Positions 17,071 through 24,958 of a DNA stretch of 43,978 nt are shown one piece after another (the stretch's first letter is position 1; every line of letters begins with the position of its first letter). The notes under the pieces were generated by a model. It was not told where the DNA came from. It ran no database searches and was given only the letters and a program-made list of their open reading frames with translations. Origin of the DNA: LGRD01 sp031382215. Lineage in GTDB: Bacteria > Pseudomonadota > Gammaproteobacteria > Burkholderiales > Burkholderiaceae_C. The position numbers and the translations under genes were made by a program. Location of the stretch: the NCBI GenBank assembly GCA_031382215.1, contig JANMYQ010000304.1, positions 1 through 43,978 of the forward strand, given 5' to 3'.

Positions 17071-20000
17071 ATGACCGACTTCACCATCCCGCCCGACTTC
17101 GACTTCGGCCAGCAATTCGACCTCGCCACCCTGCAGCGCGCGATGGCGCTGGAGCCCGAGCGCGCGCTGTTGTCCATGCACGTGGACGGGCCGGTGCTGC
17201 GCACGCGCCTGCAAGGCAGCGAGGCCAGCGCCTACGAGCAGGGCATCGAGCTGCCAGTGGACCGGCGCCTGGGCCTGCGCGTGCAGGGCCACTGCAGTTG
17301 CCCGGTGGGCTTCAACTGCAAGCATGTGGCCGCGGCTTTGATGGCCTTCGAGGCGCACCAGATCCGCCTGCAAAAGAACCCCGGTGCGGCCTGGGCCGAC
17401 CCGCGCATCACCGTCGCATCGCACGCCGCCAAGGCGCCGGCCGCAACCACCACGCCCCTGGCCGCACGAACCATGGCCCGAACGGCCGCCCCCGAGCTGC
17501 CGCGCCCGCTGGTGGCCTGGCTGGCCGAACTGTCGCAACTGCCCGCCGGGCCAGACCCGAACGCGCCGCCAGCACCCACCACCGAGGCCGACCCGGCCGC
17601 GCCCAAGCCGCCGCACCGCCAACTGCTCTACGTGCTGAGCCCGCACGGCACACAACTGCAGGTGCGCATCCACCTGGGCAGCCTGCGCCGCAACGGCGAG
17701 GTGGGCTCGCACCACACGCATTCGTCGTCGGTCGTCGACATGCTGCGCAACCAGCCTGCCTACCTGACCGAGAGCGACCTGGTGGCGCTGGCCGCGCTGC
17801 TGCCGCTGGCCTTGGGAGCCATCACCTCGCACATCGTCGTGAGTGGCCGGCATGCCGGCGTGGCGCTGCGCGCGTTGATGGCCACCGGCCGCGTGTGGCT
17901 GCTGCGCCGCACCGGCGACGTGCTGCCCACGCCGGTGGGCCCGCCCGCGAGCTGGGTGGAAGCGCCGCTGCCGGTGGCGCTGCACTGGCAGGCCGACACG
18001 GTGGGCCAATGGCGCACCCATTGGCTCGGGCCCAGCGGGCAAGACCTGGCGCTGGTGCTGCTGCCCGAGCCGCACGTGCTCGACCTCGAGGCCATGCAAC
18101 TGCAGCCCGCGCAACTGGCCGACACCACCCACCCCAGCGCCGTGACCGACTGGCTCACCCGCATGCCCGCGGTGCCCGCGCAAGTGCTGCCGCAACTGAT
18201 CGACCGGCTGCAGCGCAGCACCAGCGCGCGGCGCATCAACGTGCCGCTGCCGCAGACCCTGCCGCAGCAGGGCGGCGACCTGGGCGCGCTGCGCCTGGTG
18301 CTGGTGCTGCGCCTGGGCACCACGGTGGACGTGAGCTCCGAAGCCATGCTGCACTACCGCTACGGCTCGGCCGCGTCGCGCAATACCAGCTTGCGCCAGG
18401 CTTCGCTGCAGGTGCGCTTTCGTTACCTGCCGCCGGGCGCCGCGCCGGTGGAGTTCCACGTTCCAGCGGTCGGTGCCGAGAGTGCGTTTGTCGAACTGCC
18501 GGGTGCGCTCGATTCAAGCGGCTCGCCCGCCGCGCCCCACGAGCAACCCGAGCAACACGCCCTCGCCCGCTTCCAGCGCGATGGCGCTGCCGAAAGCGCC
18601 GCCCTGCGCCACCTGTTCACCGAACTCGAGTTCCGCCCCTGGAGCCTGGCCGCCGGCCTGGTGCTGAACAAGCTCACGCGCGTAAACACCGGCCGCATGC
18701 AAGACGCCGCGATACCACCCGCCTCAGAAGGCCAGCCGCTGGTGCTGGTGCTGCAGCGGCGCGAGCAATGGCCCGAGCTGCTGGCCCAGCACCTGCCGGC
18801 GCTGCAGGCGCGCGGCTGGGTGGTGGAGGTGGATGACGACTTTCCCTTCGAGCTGCACAACCCCGACGAATGGGCCGTCAGCATCGACGAAGAGCCTGGC
18901 GCCGAGCACGGCCGCAGCGAGTGGTTCGATGTGGGGCTGAAGGTGCGCGTCGACGGCAAGCCGGTCGACCTGGTGCCGCTGCTGGTGAGCCTGGTGCAGA
19001 CCGGTTGGTTGAAGCTGGATGCGGCGTTGCGGCAGCATGGCAGCGCCAAGACCAACGCTCCGGCCGAAGGCGCCAACGCCGATGGGGGCGACGGCAAAGC
19101 CGACGCTGAAGCCGGCGCTGAAGCCGGCGACAAAACCGACGATAAAACCACCCCCGACCCCGGCGGCTACGTGCTCGTGCCGTGGCCCGCCGACACCACC
19201 GCCCCCACCATTCCCGGCCGCCCGCCGCGCCAGCGCCTGCTGCGCCTGCCGGTGGCGCGCATCGCCCCGCTGATGGACTGGTTGCGGGCCGTATTCAAAG
19301 CCGGCGACAAAGCCGTGCCGCTGCGCCTGTCGCGCTTCGACCTGGGCACGCTCGACGCCATCAGCACCGGCGCCAAGGTCAGCGCACCGCCGAGCTTCAC
19401 CGAACTCATCGAACAACTGCACGCGCTGCGGGGTGGCCAGGGCCTGCCTGCCGTGCAACCTTCTGCCAACGTCAACGCCGTGCTGCGCCACTACCAGCTC
19501 GACGGCCTGGCGTGGATGGACTTCATGCGCCGCGCCCGCCTGGGCGGTGTGCTGGCCGACGACATGGGCCTGGGCAAAACCCTGCAGGCGTTGACCCTGT
19601 TGCAAGGCGAACTCGACGCCGGCCGGCTGGACCGCCCCAGCCTCGTGATCGTGCCCACCAGCCTGCTCGGCAACTGGCAGGCCGAAGCGCAGCGCTTCAC
19701 GCCGCAACTGAAAGTGCTGGTGCTGCACGGCCCGCGCCGCACGCAGCAGTTTGCGCAGATCGCCACCGCGCACCTCGTCGTCACCAGCTACCCGCTGGCG
19801 GTGCGCGACATCCAGACCCTGGCCTCGTTCGACTGGCACTACCTGGTGCTCGACGAAGCGCAGCGCATCAAGAACAGCCGCAGCCAGGCTGCCTTGTCGC
19901 TCAAGGGCCTGCGCACCCGCCACCGCCTGTGCCTGAGCGGCACGCCGCTCGAAAACCACCTGGGCGAACTGTGGAGCCTGATCGACTTTGTGTGCCCCGG

Positions 20001-20997
20001 CCTGCTGGGCAGCGAAGCGCAGTTTCGCGAGCACTACCGCAACCCCATCGAAAAGCGCCAAGACGCGCTGCAGGCCGAACACCTGGCAAGGCGCGTGCGC
20101 CCCTTCATCTTGCGCCGCACCAAGAGCCAGGTGGCGCAAGAGCTGCCCGAGAAGACCGAGACACTGCTGCGCGTGGAGCTGGCAGGCACGCAAGCCGACC
20201 TGTACGAAACCGTGCGCGCCACGATGGACCAGAAGCTGCGCAACGCGATCGAGAAACAAGGCCTGGCGCGCAGCCAGATCATGGTGCTCGACGCGCTGCT
20301 GAAGCTACGCCAGGTGTGCTGCGACCCGAGGTTGTTGAAGGCGGCGGTGAAGGACGAGGGCGATGGGGGTGATGCGGGTGATGCGGGTGATGCGAGCCAG
20401 GGCGCCGCGTCACACGACGGCCATGCACCCGCACATGCACAAGCGCACCCCCCCGCGCCCGCCAGCACCCGCCACGCCCCATCCGCCAAGCTCGAATTGC
20501 TGCTCGACCTGCTGCCCACCCTGGTGGAAGACGGCCGCCGCGTGCTGCTGTTCAGCCAGTTCACCGAGATGCTGGCGCTAATCGAACCCGAACTCACCAA
20601 GCTCAAGCTGCCCTACCTCAAGCTCACCGGCGACACGCAAGACCGCGCCGGCATGGTCGCGCAGTTCCAGCAAGGCGACGTGCCGCTGTTCCTCATCAGC
20701 CTCAAGGCCGGCGGCGTGGGCCTGAACCTGACCGCCGCCGACACCGTGATCCTCTACGACCCGTGGTGGAACCCCGCCGTGGAACAACAAGCCCTCGACC
20801 GCGCCTACCGCATCGGCCAAGACAAACCCGTCTTCGTCTACAAGCTGCTCGCCAGTGGCACGGTGGAAGACAAGATGCTGGAGCTGCAGGCGCGCAAGGC
20901 CGGGCTGGCGGACTTGCTGCTGTCGGGGGTGGCGAGCGATGCGGCGTTGAATGCGGAGGATTTTGAGGAGTTGTTCAGGCCGGTGGGGGAGGGGTAG
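17071..20997 (+). CDS. SWIM zinc-finger SNF2-family helicase
   Basis: This is a 1308-residue Swi2/Snf2 ATPase. A SWIM zinc finger (CSCPVGFNCKH, about residues 75-85) is near the N-terminus. A long middle region of the bacterial SNF2-associated type follows, with an acidic Ala/Asp/Lys insert near 670-695. The motor carries motif I DDMGLGKT (about 830-837), motif II LDEAQRIKN (about 927), motif III SGTPLENHLGELWSL, then LRRTKSQVAQELPEKTE. The second lobe has LFSQFTEML, GGVGLNLTAADTVI and QALDRAYRIGQ. A low-complexity Gly/Asp/His/Ala insert sits at about 1093-1130. It should translocate on duplex DNA and remodel bound proteins. Composition matches the host. The neighbouring low-GC oxygenase/HEPN pair on the same strand is probably a separate unit. 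Confidence 0.93.
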   Translation: MTDFTIPPDFDFGQQFDLATLQRAMALEPERALLSMHVDGPVLRTRLQGSEASAYEQGIELPVDRRLGLRVQGHCSCPVGFNCKHVAAALMAFEAHQIRLQKNPGAAWADPRITVASHAAKAPAATTTPLAARTMARTAAPELPRPLVAWLAELSQLPAGPDPNAPPAPTTEADPAAPKPPHRQLLYVLSPHGTQLQVRIHLGSLRRNGEVGSHHTHSSSVVDMLRNQPAYLTESDLVALAALLPLALGAITSHIVVSGRHAGVALRALMATGRVWLLRRTGDVLPTPVGPPASWVEAPLPVALHWQADTVGQWRTHWLGPSGQDLALVLLPEPHVLDLEAMQLQPAQLADTTHPSAVTDWLTRMPAVPAQVLPQLIDRLQRSTSARRINVPLPQTLPQQGGDLGALRLVLVLRLGTTVDVSSEAMLHYRYGSAASRNTSLRQASLQVRFRYLPPGAAPVEFHVPAVGAESAFVELPGALDSSGSPAAPHEQPEQHALARFQRDGAAESAALRHLFTELEFRPWSLAAGLVLNKLTRVNTGRMQDAAIPPASEGQPLVLVLQRREQWPELLAQHLPALQARGWVVEVDDDFPFELHNPDEWAVSIDEEPGAEHGRSEWFDVGLKVRVDGKPVDLVPLLVSLVQTGWLKLDAALRQHGSAKTNAPAEGANADGGDGKADAEAGAEAGDKTDDKTTPDPGGYVLVPWPADTTAPTIPGRPPRQRLLRLPVARIAPLMDWLRAVFKAGDKAVPLRLSRFDLGTLDAISTGAKVSAPPSFTELIEQLHALRGGQGLPAVQPSANVNAVLRHYQLDGLAWMDFMRRARLGGVLADDMGLGKTLQALTLLQGELDAGRLDRPSLVIVPTSLLGNWQAEAQRFTPQLKVLVLHGPRRTQQFAQIATAHLVVTSYPLAVRDIQTLASFDWHYLVLDEAQRIKNSRSQAALSLKGLRTRHRLCLSGTPLENHLGELWSLIDFVCPGLLGSEAQFREHYRNPIEKRQDALQAEHLARRVRPFILRRTKSQVAQELPEKTETLLRVELAGTQADLYETVRATMDQKLRNAIEKQGLARSQIMVLDALLKLRQVCCDPRLLKAAVKDEGDGGDAGDAGDASQGAASHDGHAPAHAQAHPPAPASTRHAPSAKLELLLDLLPTLVEDGRRVLLFSQFTEMLALIEPELTKLKLPYLKLTGDTQDRAGMVAQFQQGDVPLFLISLKAGGVGLNLTAADTVILYDPWWNPAVEQQALDRAYRIGQDKPVFVYKLLASGTVEDKMLELQARKAGLADLLLSGVASDAALNAEDFEELFRPVGEG

Positions 20998-21009
20998 GGG
21001 GGCGCGGTA

Positions 21010-21025
21010 TCCACAATTTTGTGGA
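21010..21025. promoter_or_regulatory. Perfect palindrome TCCACAATTTTGTGGA
   Basis: The 16-bp dyad lies 12 nt after the SNF2 stop and about 113 nt before the oxygenase start. It marks the edge between host-like GC and a lower-GC stretch. It contains GTATCCACA on the plus strand (with the preceding GTA), an 8-of-9 match to the DnaA-box TTATCCACA. It could be a terminator stem with almost no loop, or an operator for the downstream pair. Function undetermined. Confidence 0.4.
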
Positions 21026-21138
21026 CGCGGGGTTGACCGTCGACGCGCCTGCCTTACCGGAAACTGGCGATCATGTGGCGCGTAGGTCGCTCTGTCCGCC
21101 GCGCTGAATTTGGCCCAATGCTCGGGCGGAGTTGGGCT

Positions 21139-21846
21139 ATGTCGACAGTGTCAAACGAGCCCAACCCATATCCAGCCGGACACATGTCCCCGAAGCAGCT
21201 TGTCGAACAACAGGGGTACGCGCTCTTGTCGTCCTTCTTCCCAGACCTTGAGCCATCGGCTGCGGCAGCGGCACTCGGTGTCCCGGAACAGGTCGATGGC
21301 CTGCGCCTCGTACAAGAGTTATTGCCGACAACACCGGACTTGACTTCACCGAATACCTACAGTGGGAACTTTGGACTCGGCGCGTTTCCGCTGCATACCG
21401 ACCTCGCTCATTGGGCAAAGCCGCCGCGGTACCTGATGCTTCGCTGTGCACGCGGAGATGCGGATGCCCACACACAAATTGTCGACGGTAGGTTGGTCAT
21501 TGCCACGCTTGGATCAACTGTACTGGCTCGGTGCCTAGCTCGCCCCCGTAGGCAAGTGAGCGGAGCCCTCCAGTTGCTTCCGATCTGGCAAGCATCTTCC
21601 GAATCGGGCCAACAACTCATCCGGTGGGACAGCATCTACCTCAAGCCAGCGAACGGGTACGCTCAAACCGTCTTCCGACGCATTGAAGACTGCCTTGCCC
21701 GCGTTCAGCCGGTCGCAAACGTACTTCTGAACAAGGGCGACACCCTTCTCTTGGACAACTGGCGCCTACTGCACGGGCGTTCTCCAGTCCGGAATCCGGC
21801 GTCTTCGCGCAAAATTCATCGCCTCTACCTGAGCTCCCTTGCATGA
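21139..21846 (+). CDS. TauD/clavaminate-synthase-like Fe(II)/2-oxoglutarate oxygenase
   Basis: This 235-residue protein has a jelly-roll oxygenase iron site: His86-x-Asp88 in FPLHTDLAHW, and a distal His at about residue 212 in NWRLLHGRSPVR, with the 2-oxoglutarate-binding Arg a short way on. NTYSGNFGLGAFPLHTDLAH and LLLDNWRLLHGRSP follow the clavaminate-synthase-like subgroup. It should hydroxylate or otherwise oxidise a substrate using O2 and 2-oxoglutarate; the substrate is unreadable. The ATG at 21139 has GGAG 7 nt upstream; earlier in-frame starts lack one. Codon use is clearly less GC-rich than in the flanks. Its stop overlaps the next ATG (ATGA), so it is coupled to the HEPN-like gene. 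Confidence 0.82.
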   Translation: MSTVSNEPNPYPAGHMSPKQLVEQQGYALLSSFFPDLEPSAAAAALGVPEQVDGLRLVQELLPTTPDLTSPNTYSGNFGLGAFPLHTDLAHWAKPPRYLMLRCARGDADAHTQIVDGRLVIATLGSTVLARCLARPRRQVSGALQLLPIWQASSESGQQLIRWDSIYLKPANGYAQTVFRRIEDCLARVQPVANVLLNKGDTLLLDNWRLLHGRSPVRNPASSRKIHRLYLSSLA

Positions 21847-22793
21847 CCAAGAAGACAGCAAGTTCCAGCAAGGTTGCAAACCCTTGGTCCTCCGAGGCGT
21901 TGCTCGCGAAGGCTCTGCGATACGCTCAGGAGATGCAGCCTCTCTCCCGGGAGGACTGGCGTTTTGGCCTCACCTCGGCGTTCGTTCTTGAGTTTTTGGC
22001 GCGCAGCGCCCTCGCCGAAACGAGCCCCGTTCTACTTGCCGACGCTAAGGACTGGAACAACATCTACTTTGCGCTCGGTAAACAGCCTACGGCGCAGAAG
22101 TTCATTCCCAAGTCAGTTGATGTGTCCTCGGTCTTGGCAAGGCTTAGGGACATCGTTCCCTCGTTTACAACCGAACTGGAGGGATTCGCTGCGCAGCACA
22201 TGAACCGCAGAAACGAGGAACTCCATGCAGGGTCAATCCCTTTTGAGGGGCTGTCGACTACGTGGCTCGCTCCCTTCTACCGAACGTGTCAGGTTCTACT
22301 CGCTTCGATCTCGCGGGACCTTGAGTATCTATTTGGTCCAGAAGAAGCCAAACTCGCCGAGAAACTGATCGCAGCGTGGCGCGACGAGTCGGCTAAAGCA
22401 GTTCAGAAAGCCATTGCCGCGCACAAGACGATTTGGGAAACCAAAGAGGCAGCAGAACGCAAGAAGTTGGTTCAAAAGGCCACCGTCTGGTCGACTCGAC
22501 ATCACGGACATCGCGTCACGTGCCCTGCCTGTGCCAGCGATGCCTTGGTCGTCGGCACGGCGGCTGCAGCACCAGTCAAACGGCTGAAAGATGATCTCAT
22601 CGTAGAAGTCCAAGACCACTTGCCGACTAAGTTCGAGTGCGTCGCCTGCAACCTAAAGATTGCTGGTCTGTCCCAGCTCACCGCCTGCGGGTTGGGGGCG
22701 ACCTACAAGTCCACCTCAACGTACGACGCAGCTGACTACTACGCGCCTGAAGATCAGCATGAAGAGTTTGAAGACGACAACAACGAATACTGA
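21843..22793 (+). CDS. HEPN-like protein with C-terminal zinc ribbon (candidate RNase)
   Basis: This is a 316-residue, largely helical protein. Arg123-Asn-Glu-Glu-Leu-His128 (RNEELHAG) is the R-N-x3-H signature of HEPN ribonucleases, preceded by helices such as WRFGLTSAFVLEFLARSALA. A charged helical linker (about 180-215) leads to two Cys pairs, CPAC (227-230) and CVAC (266-269), which together can hold one zinc. The tail is very acidic (EDQHEEFEDDNNEY). I assign no named family; the HEPN reading rests on the motif and helical context. It overlaps the upstream oxygenase by ATGA. Both share low-GC codon use, suggesting joint acquisition. RNA cleavage and toxicity are inference. Confidence 0.6.
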   Translation: MTKKTASSSKVANPWSSEALLAKALRYAQEMQPLSREDWRFGLTSAFVLEFLARSALAETSPVLLADAKDWNNIYFALGKQPTAQKFIPKSVDVSSVLARLRDIVPSFTTELEGFAAQHMNRRNEELHAGSIPFEGLSTTWLAPFYRTCQVLLASISRDLEYLFGPEEAKLAEKLIAAWRDESAKAVQKAIAAHKTIWETKEAAERKKLVQKATVWSTRHHGHRVTCPACASDALVVGTAAAAPVKRLKDDLIVEVQDHLPTKFECVACNLKIAGLSQLTACGLGATYKSTSTYDAADYYAPEDQHEEFEDDNNEY

Positions 22794-22923
22794 CCGCTGC
22801 AATGCCGCTGACCGTTCGCTCGAGCGGACGCCCACCGGCAAGGCACTTGGAGGGCCGCGAGGCATCCAGTGCGATATGGGTTACGCGTCAGGTGCAGCCG
22901 TGATGGGGCCGACCCATTCCATC

Positions 22924-22951
22924 AAGCGGACCTGCCTTCGGCAGGCCGCTT
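22924..22951 (+). terminator. Strong stem-loop after the HEPN-like gene
   Basis: AAGCGG, CCTGCC, TTC, GGCAGG and CCGCTT form a 12-pair stem with one bulged A and a tight loop. It lies 130 nt after the HEPN-like stop and 50 nt before the Excalibur gene. No T-tract follows. It probably ends or attenuates transcription between the two units. It lacks the core sites of an integron attC. Confidence 0.5.
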
Positions 22952-23001
22952 GTGTCAAACCTAAAGGCCCAACCGACGCAAGGTCTGACGGGGCTCTTTC
23001 T

Positions 23002-23418
23002 ATGCTTCTGAGTCGAACGCCAATTCTCAAGATCTCATCATTGTTCATCGCAGTGGCGGGTCTTGTCGTCGCCCCCTCCGCTGCGGAGGCTGCGCCAATG
23101 AACAAGTGCATCGTGAAAGGCACCGTCACCTATCAGCAGGGGCCTTGCGCGTCTGACCAGGTTCGCAAACAACCCACGCTCGAAGAACTGAACGCCGCGG
23201 AGAAGAAGCGCCGTGCGACGGCTGCGGCAGCAGCCCCCGAAAAGTCAGTGCCTGCGCCTGCTGCAGCGCCCGGTGGTTTCAGCTGCGATGGACGACAGTA
23301 CTGCTCTCAGATGAAGTCATGTGCCGAAGCAAAGTACTTCCTCGCCAACTGTCCGGGCGCGCAGATGGACGGCGACAAGAATGGAGTTCCTTGTGAGAAG
23401 CAGTGGTGCAGTCGCTAG
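23002..23418 (+). CDS. Secreted Excalibur calcium-binding domain protein
   Basis: The product is 138 residues. The signal peptide (ISSLFIAVAGLVVAPSAAEA) is followed by a short DUF4124-like Cys segment (NKCIVKGTVTYQQGPC). A charged Ala/Pro linker comes next. The C-terminal Excalibur domain has Cys residues and the calcium loop DGDKNGVPCEKQWC. Excalibur domains occur in extracellular nuclease-like and surface proteins. No nuclease core is present here. The ATG at 23002 is chosen because it begins the signal peptide; the ribosome-binding site is poor. It follows the low-GC pair but is separated by about 200 nt and a strong hairpin. Confidence 0.8.
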   Translation: MLLSRTPILKISSLFIAVAGLVVAPSAAEAAPMNKCIVKGTVTYQQGPCASDQVRKQPTLEELNAAEKKRRATAAAAAPEKSVPAPAAAPGGFSCDGRQYCSQMKSCAEAKYFLANCPGAQMDGDKNGVPCEKQWCSR

Positions 23419-23511
23419 TACCGCTGGTGTCAGCCGCTGGGCACAAACCGCGGGTCGCCAGATTGAGCTTGCTGGGTAAACCGCGCCGAAACCTGTGGAG
23501 ATTCCAACGTC

Positions 23512-24072
23512 ATGTCATCAACCACCCTCAAGTCCCTCTTCAGCTACAAGTCCTGGGCCGACCGCGAGCTCTTCGCGTTGCTGGCCACGCTTCCGCCCGA
23601 GCGCGCCGACCAACTCCACACCTGCATCCGCACGCTGAACCACATCCACGTGGTGGACAGGATCTTTCGGGCGCACCTGGGCGCCGAGCCCAGGCCCTTA
23701 GCCGCCACCAACACCAAGGCCACGCCGACGCTGGCCCAGCTGCAGGCCGACGTGGCGGCCACCGATGCGTGGTACGAGCAGTACGTGGCCGGCCTCGCGC
23801 CGGCTGCGCTGGGCGAAGTGATCGCCTTCCAGTTCACCGACGGCGACAGCGGGCGCATGTCGCGTGAAGAGATCCTGCTTCACGTCGTCACCCACGGCGG
23901 CTACCACCGGGGCAATGTCGGGCAGGTGCTCAAGTCCATCTCGGTCGCGCCGCCGCGCGACCTGTACACCAAGTTCTTGCACCAGAGCGAGCCGGCGCGC
24001 AGAGAGGCCCTGATGGGCAAGCTGGAGTGGGACGCGTCGTTTGATTACAAGGCAGAGCGTTCGCGCCAGTGA
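23512..24072 (+). CDS. DinB-family metal-binding four-helix protein
   Basis: This 186-residue protein has the DinB/YfiT-like bundle. The metal triad is visible: a His in TLNHIHVVDRIF and two in HVVTHGGYHRGNVGQ. Members are often thiol-dependent S-transferases or stress proteins in Bacillus, and are common and uncharacterised in betaproteobacteria. The N-terminus LKSLFSYKSWADRELFALL is typical. GGAG lies 11 nt before the ATG. It is not the DinB (Pol IV) polymerase. The end of the gene has a short decayed copy about 470 nt further on. Confidence 0.88.
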   Translation: MSSTTLKSLFSYKSWADRELFALLATLPPERADQLHTCIRTLNHIHVVDRIFRAHLGAEPRPLAATNTKATPTLAQLQADVAATDAWYEQYVAGLAPAALGEVIAFQFTDGDSGRMSREEILLHVVTHGGYHRGNVGQVLKSISVAPPRDLYTKFLHQSEPARREALMGKLEWDASFDYKAERSRQ

Positions 24073-24142
24073 CGCTGCGGGTCGACACGAGCGTCTGGCC
24101 GCTCGAAGGCCACGCGCAACTTCATCGCGAAGGAGTCAGACG

Positions 24143-24457
24143 ATGTCTAAGCTTGATCCCTATGAGCTTGCAGTACTTGAAGCCTACGAGTCGGGAAAAC
24201 TGAAGCCGATAGCCTCCAAGGCTGAGCTGGAGCGCATGCGCGCCGCAGCGAGAGCCACATCGATCAAGGACAAGCGTGTCAGCATTCGCCTGTCTTCTGC
24301 AGACCTGCTCGATATTCAGGCCAAGGCACTTGCTGAAGGCATGCCGTACCAGACCCTGATCGCGAGCGTCCTTCACAAGTATGTGGCAGGCAGGCTGGCA
24401 GAGAAGGAGCCGCCCGCCGTTGGCGCCCAGCGACGCCTGACCCCCCGCTCAAGCTGA
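24143..24457 (+). CDS. Orphan ribbon-helix-helix antitoxin
   Basis: The product is 104 residues: an acidic start (MSKLDPYELAVLEAYESGKL), then a DNA-binding ribbon-helix-helix in DKRVSIRLSSADLLDIQAKA, and a hallmark MPYQTLIASVLHKYVAGRL. This pattern is that of CopG-like antitoxins which usually follow a RelE-type or BrnT-type toxin gene. Here the upstream gene is dinB and no toxin frame is seen on either side. GAAGGAG lies 7 nt before the ATG, so it is probably expressed. It may be the survivor of a lost pair or act in trans. Confidence 0.8.
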   Translation: MSKLDPYELAVLEAYESGKLKPIASKAELERMRAAARATSIKDKRVSIRLSSADLLDIQAKALAEGMPYQTLIASVLHKYVAGRLAEKEPPAVGAQRRLTPRSS

Positions 24458-24463
24458 GAGCCA

Positions 24464-24496
24464 ACACCAGGTTTTGCACCAGAGAGCGAGCCGGCG
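24464..24496 (+). repeat. Decayed duplicate of a dinB 3' segment
   Basis: These 33 nt match dinB positions 23966-23997 with two substitutions and one 2-nt insertion; the shared core is TTGCACCAGAG...CGAGCCGGCG. GCGAGCCGGCG appears again near 24547. The copy is too short to code and sits just after the orphan antitoxin. It suggests a small local duplication, perhaps with replacement of the intervening sequence. Confidence 0.6.
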
Positions 24497-24590
24497 TTTG
24501 CAGGCCGAACGGCTGGGTCAATGCCAGTAGCTGCATGCCGAGGCAGCGAGCCGGCGCCGTCTTCACGTAACTGACCCAGAAAGGGATCTC

Positions 24591-24884
24591 ATGAGCCAAG
24601 GATTCGGTCGCGAAGTGCCGCCGCACCATGTGCAGCCGGTACACCGGGAGGTCACGAGGTACCTGGTCATCGTGCCGGCGGTCGAGGGGCCTTCGGTCGC
24701 CAGGCTTTTCCTCGAAAGTCGAGAGCAGGTGGCCGAGCTCGATGCAGCCACCGAAGAGGTGACGACGATGATCAAGGGCGTCGCTCCGAGCATCGGCGCC
24801 ACAGGCCCGGAATGGGACGCTGCGTTGGCAGGCCACAGCGCCGCAGAGCGCGTGGCGGCGGCTGTCTACACGCTGGCGCTCTGA
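24591..24884 (+). CDS. Hypothetical protein, 97 residues
   Basis: The 97-residue product begins MSQGFGREVPPHHVQPVHRE. It continues as mixed alpha/beta sequence (RYLVIVPAVEGPSVARLFLE), then an acidic helix (REQVAELDAATEEVTTMI). AAAGGG precedes the ATG by 5-6 nt. No signal peptide, membrane helix or known motif is seen. It stands alone between the antitoxin gene and the next hypothetical gene, all on the plus strand. Family not recognised. Confidence 0.55.
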   Translation: MSQGFGREVPPHHVQPVHREVTRYLVIVPAVEGPSVARLFLESREQVAELDAATEEVTTMIKGVAPSIGATGPEWDAALAGHSAAERVAAAVYTLAL

Positions 24885-24958
24885 CCTCGTCCTCCAGATT
24901 GCTGATGACGATCGGCGATCGACTGTGCAAGCTGCGGGCGTCACTCCAGGAGCGTGCC

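Noticed and set aside
21007..21025. Replication origin from the DnaA-box-like string in the palindrome
   Set aside because: Only one 8-of-9 match is present, without a box cluster, AT-rich unwinding region, dnaA or dnaN.
22794..23001. Integron attC-like site around the strong stem-loop
   Set aside because: One RYYYAAC-like string (GCCCAAC) occurs, but no matching GTTRRRY site at the proper distance, and no integrase is present.
23512..24072. DNA polymerase IV (dinB) from the family name
   Set aside because: The protein is a 186-residue metal-binding helical bundle of the DinB/YfiT type; no polymerase motif is present.
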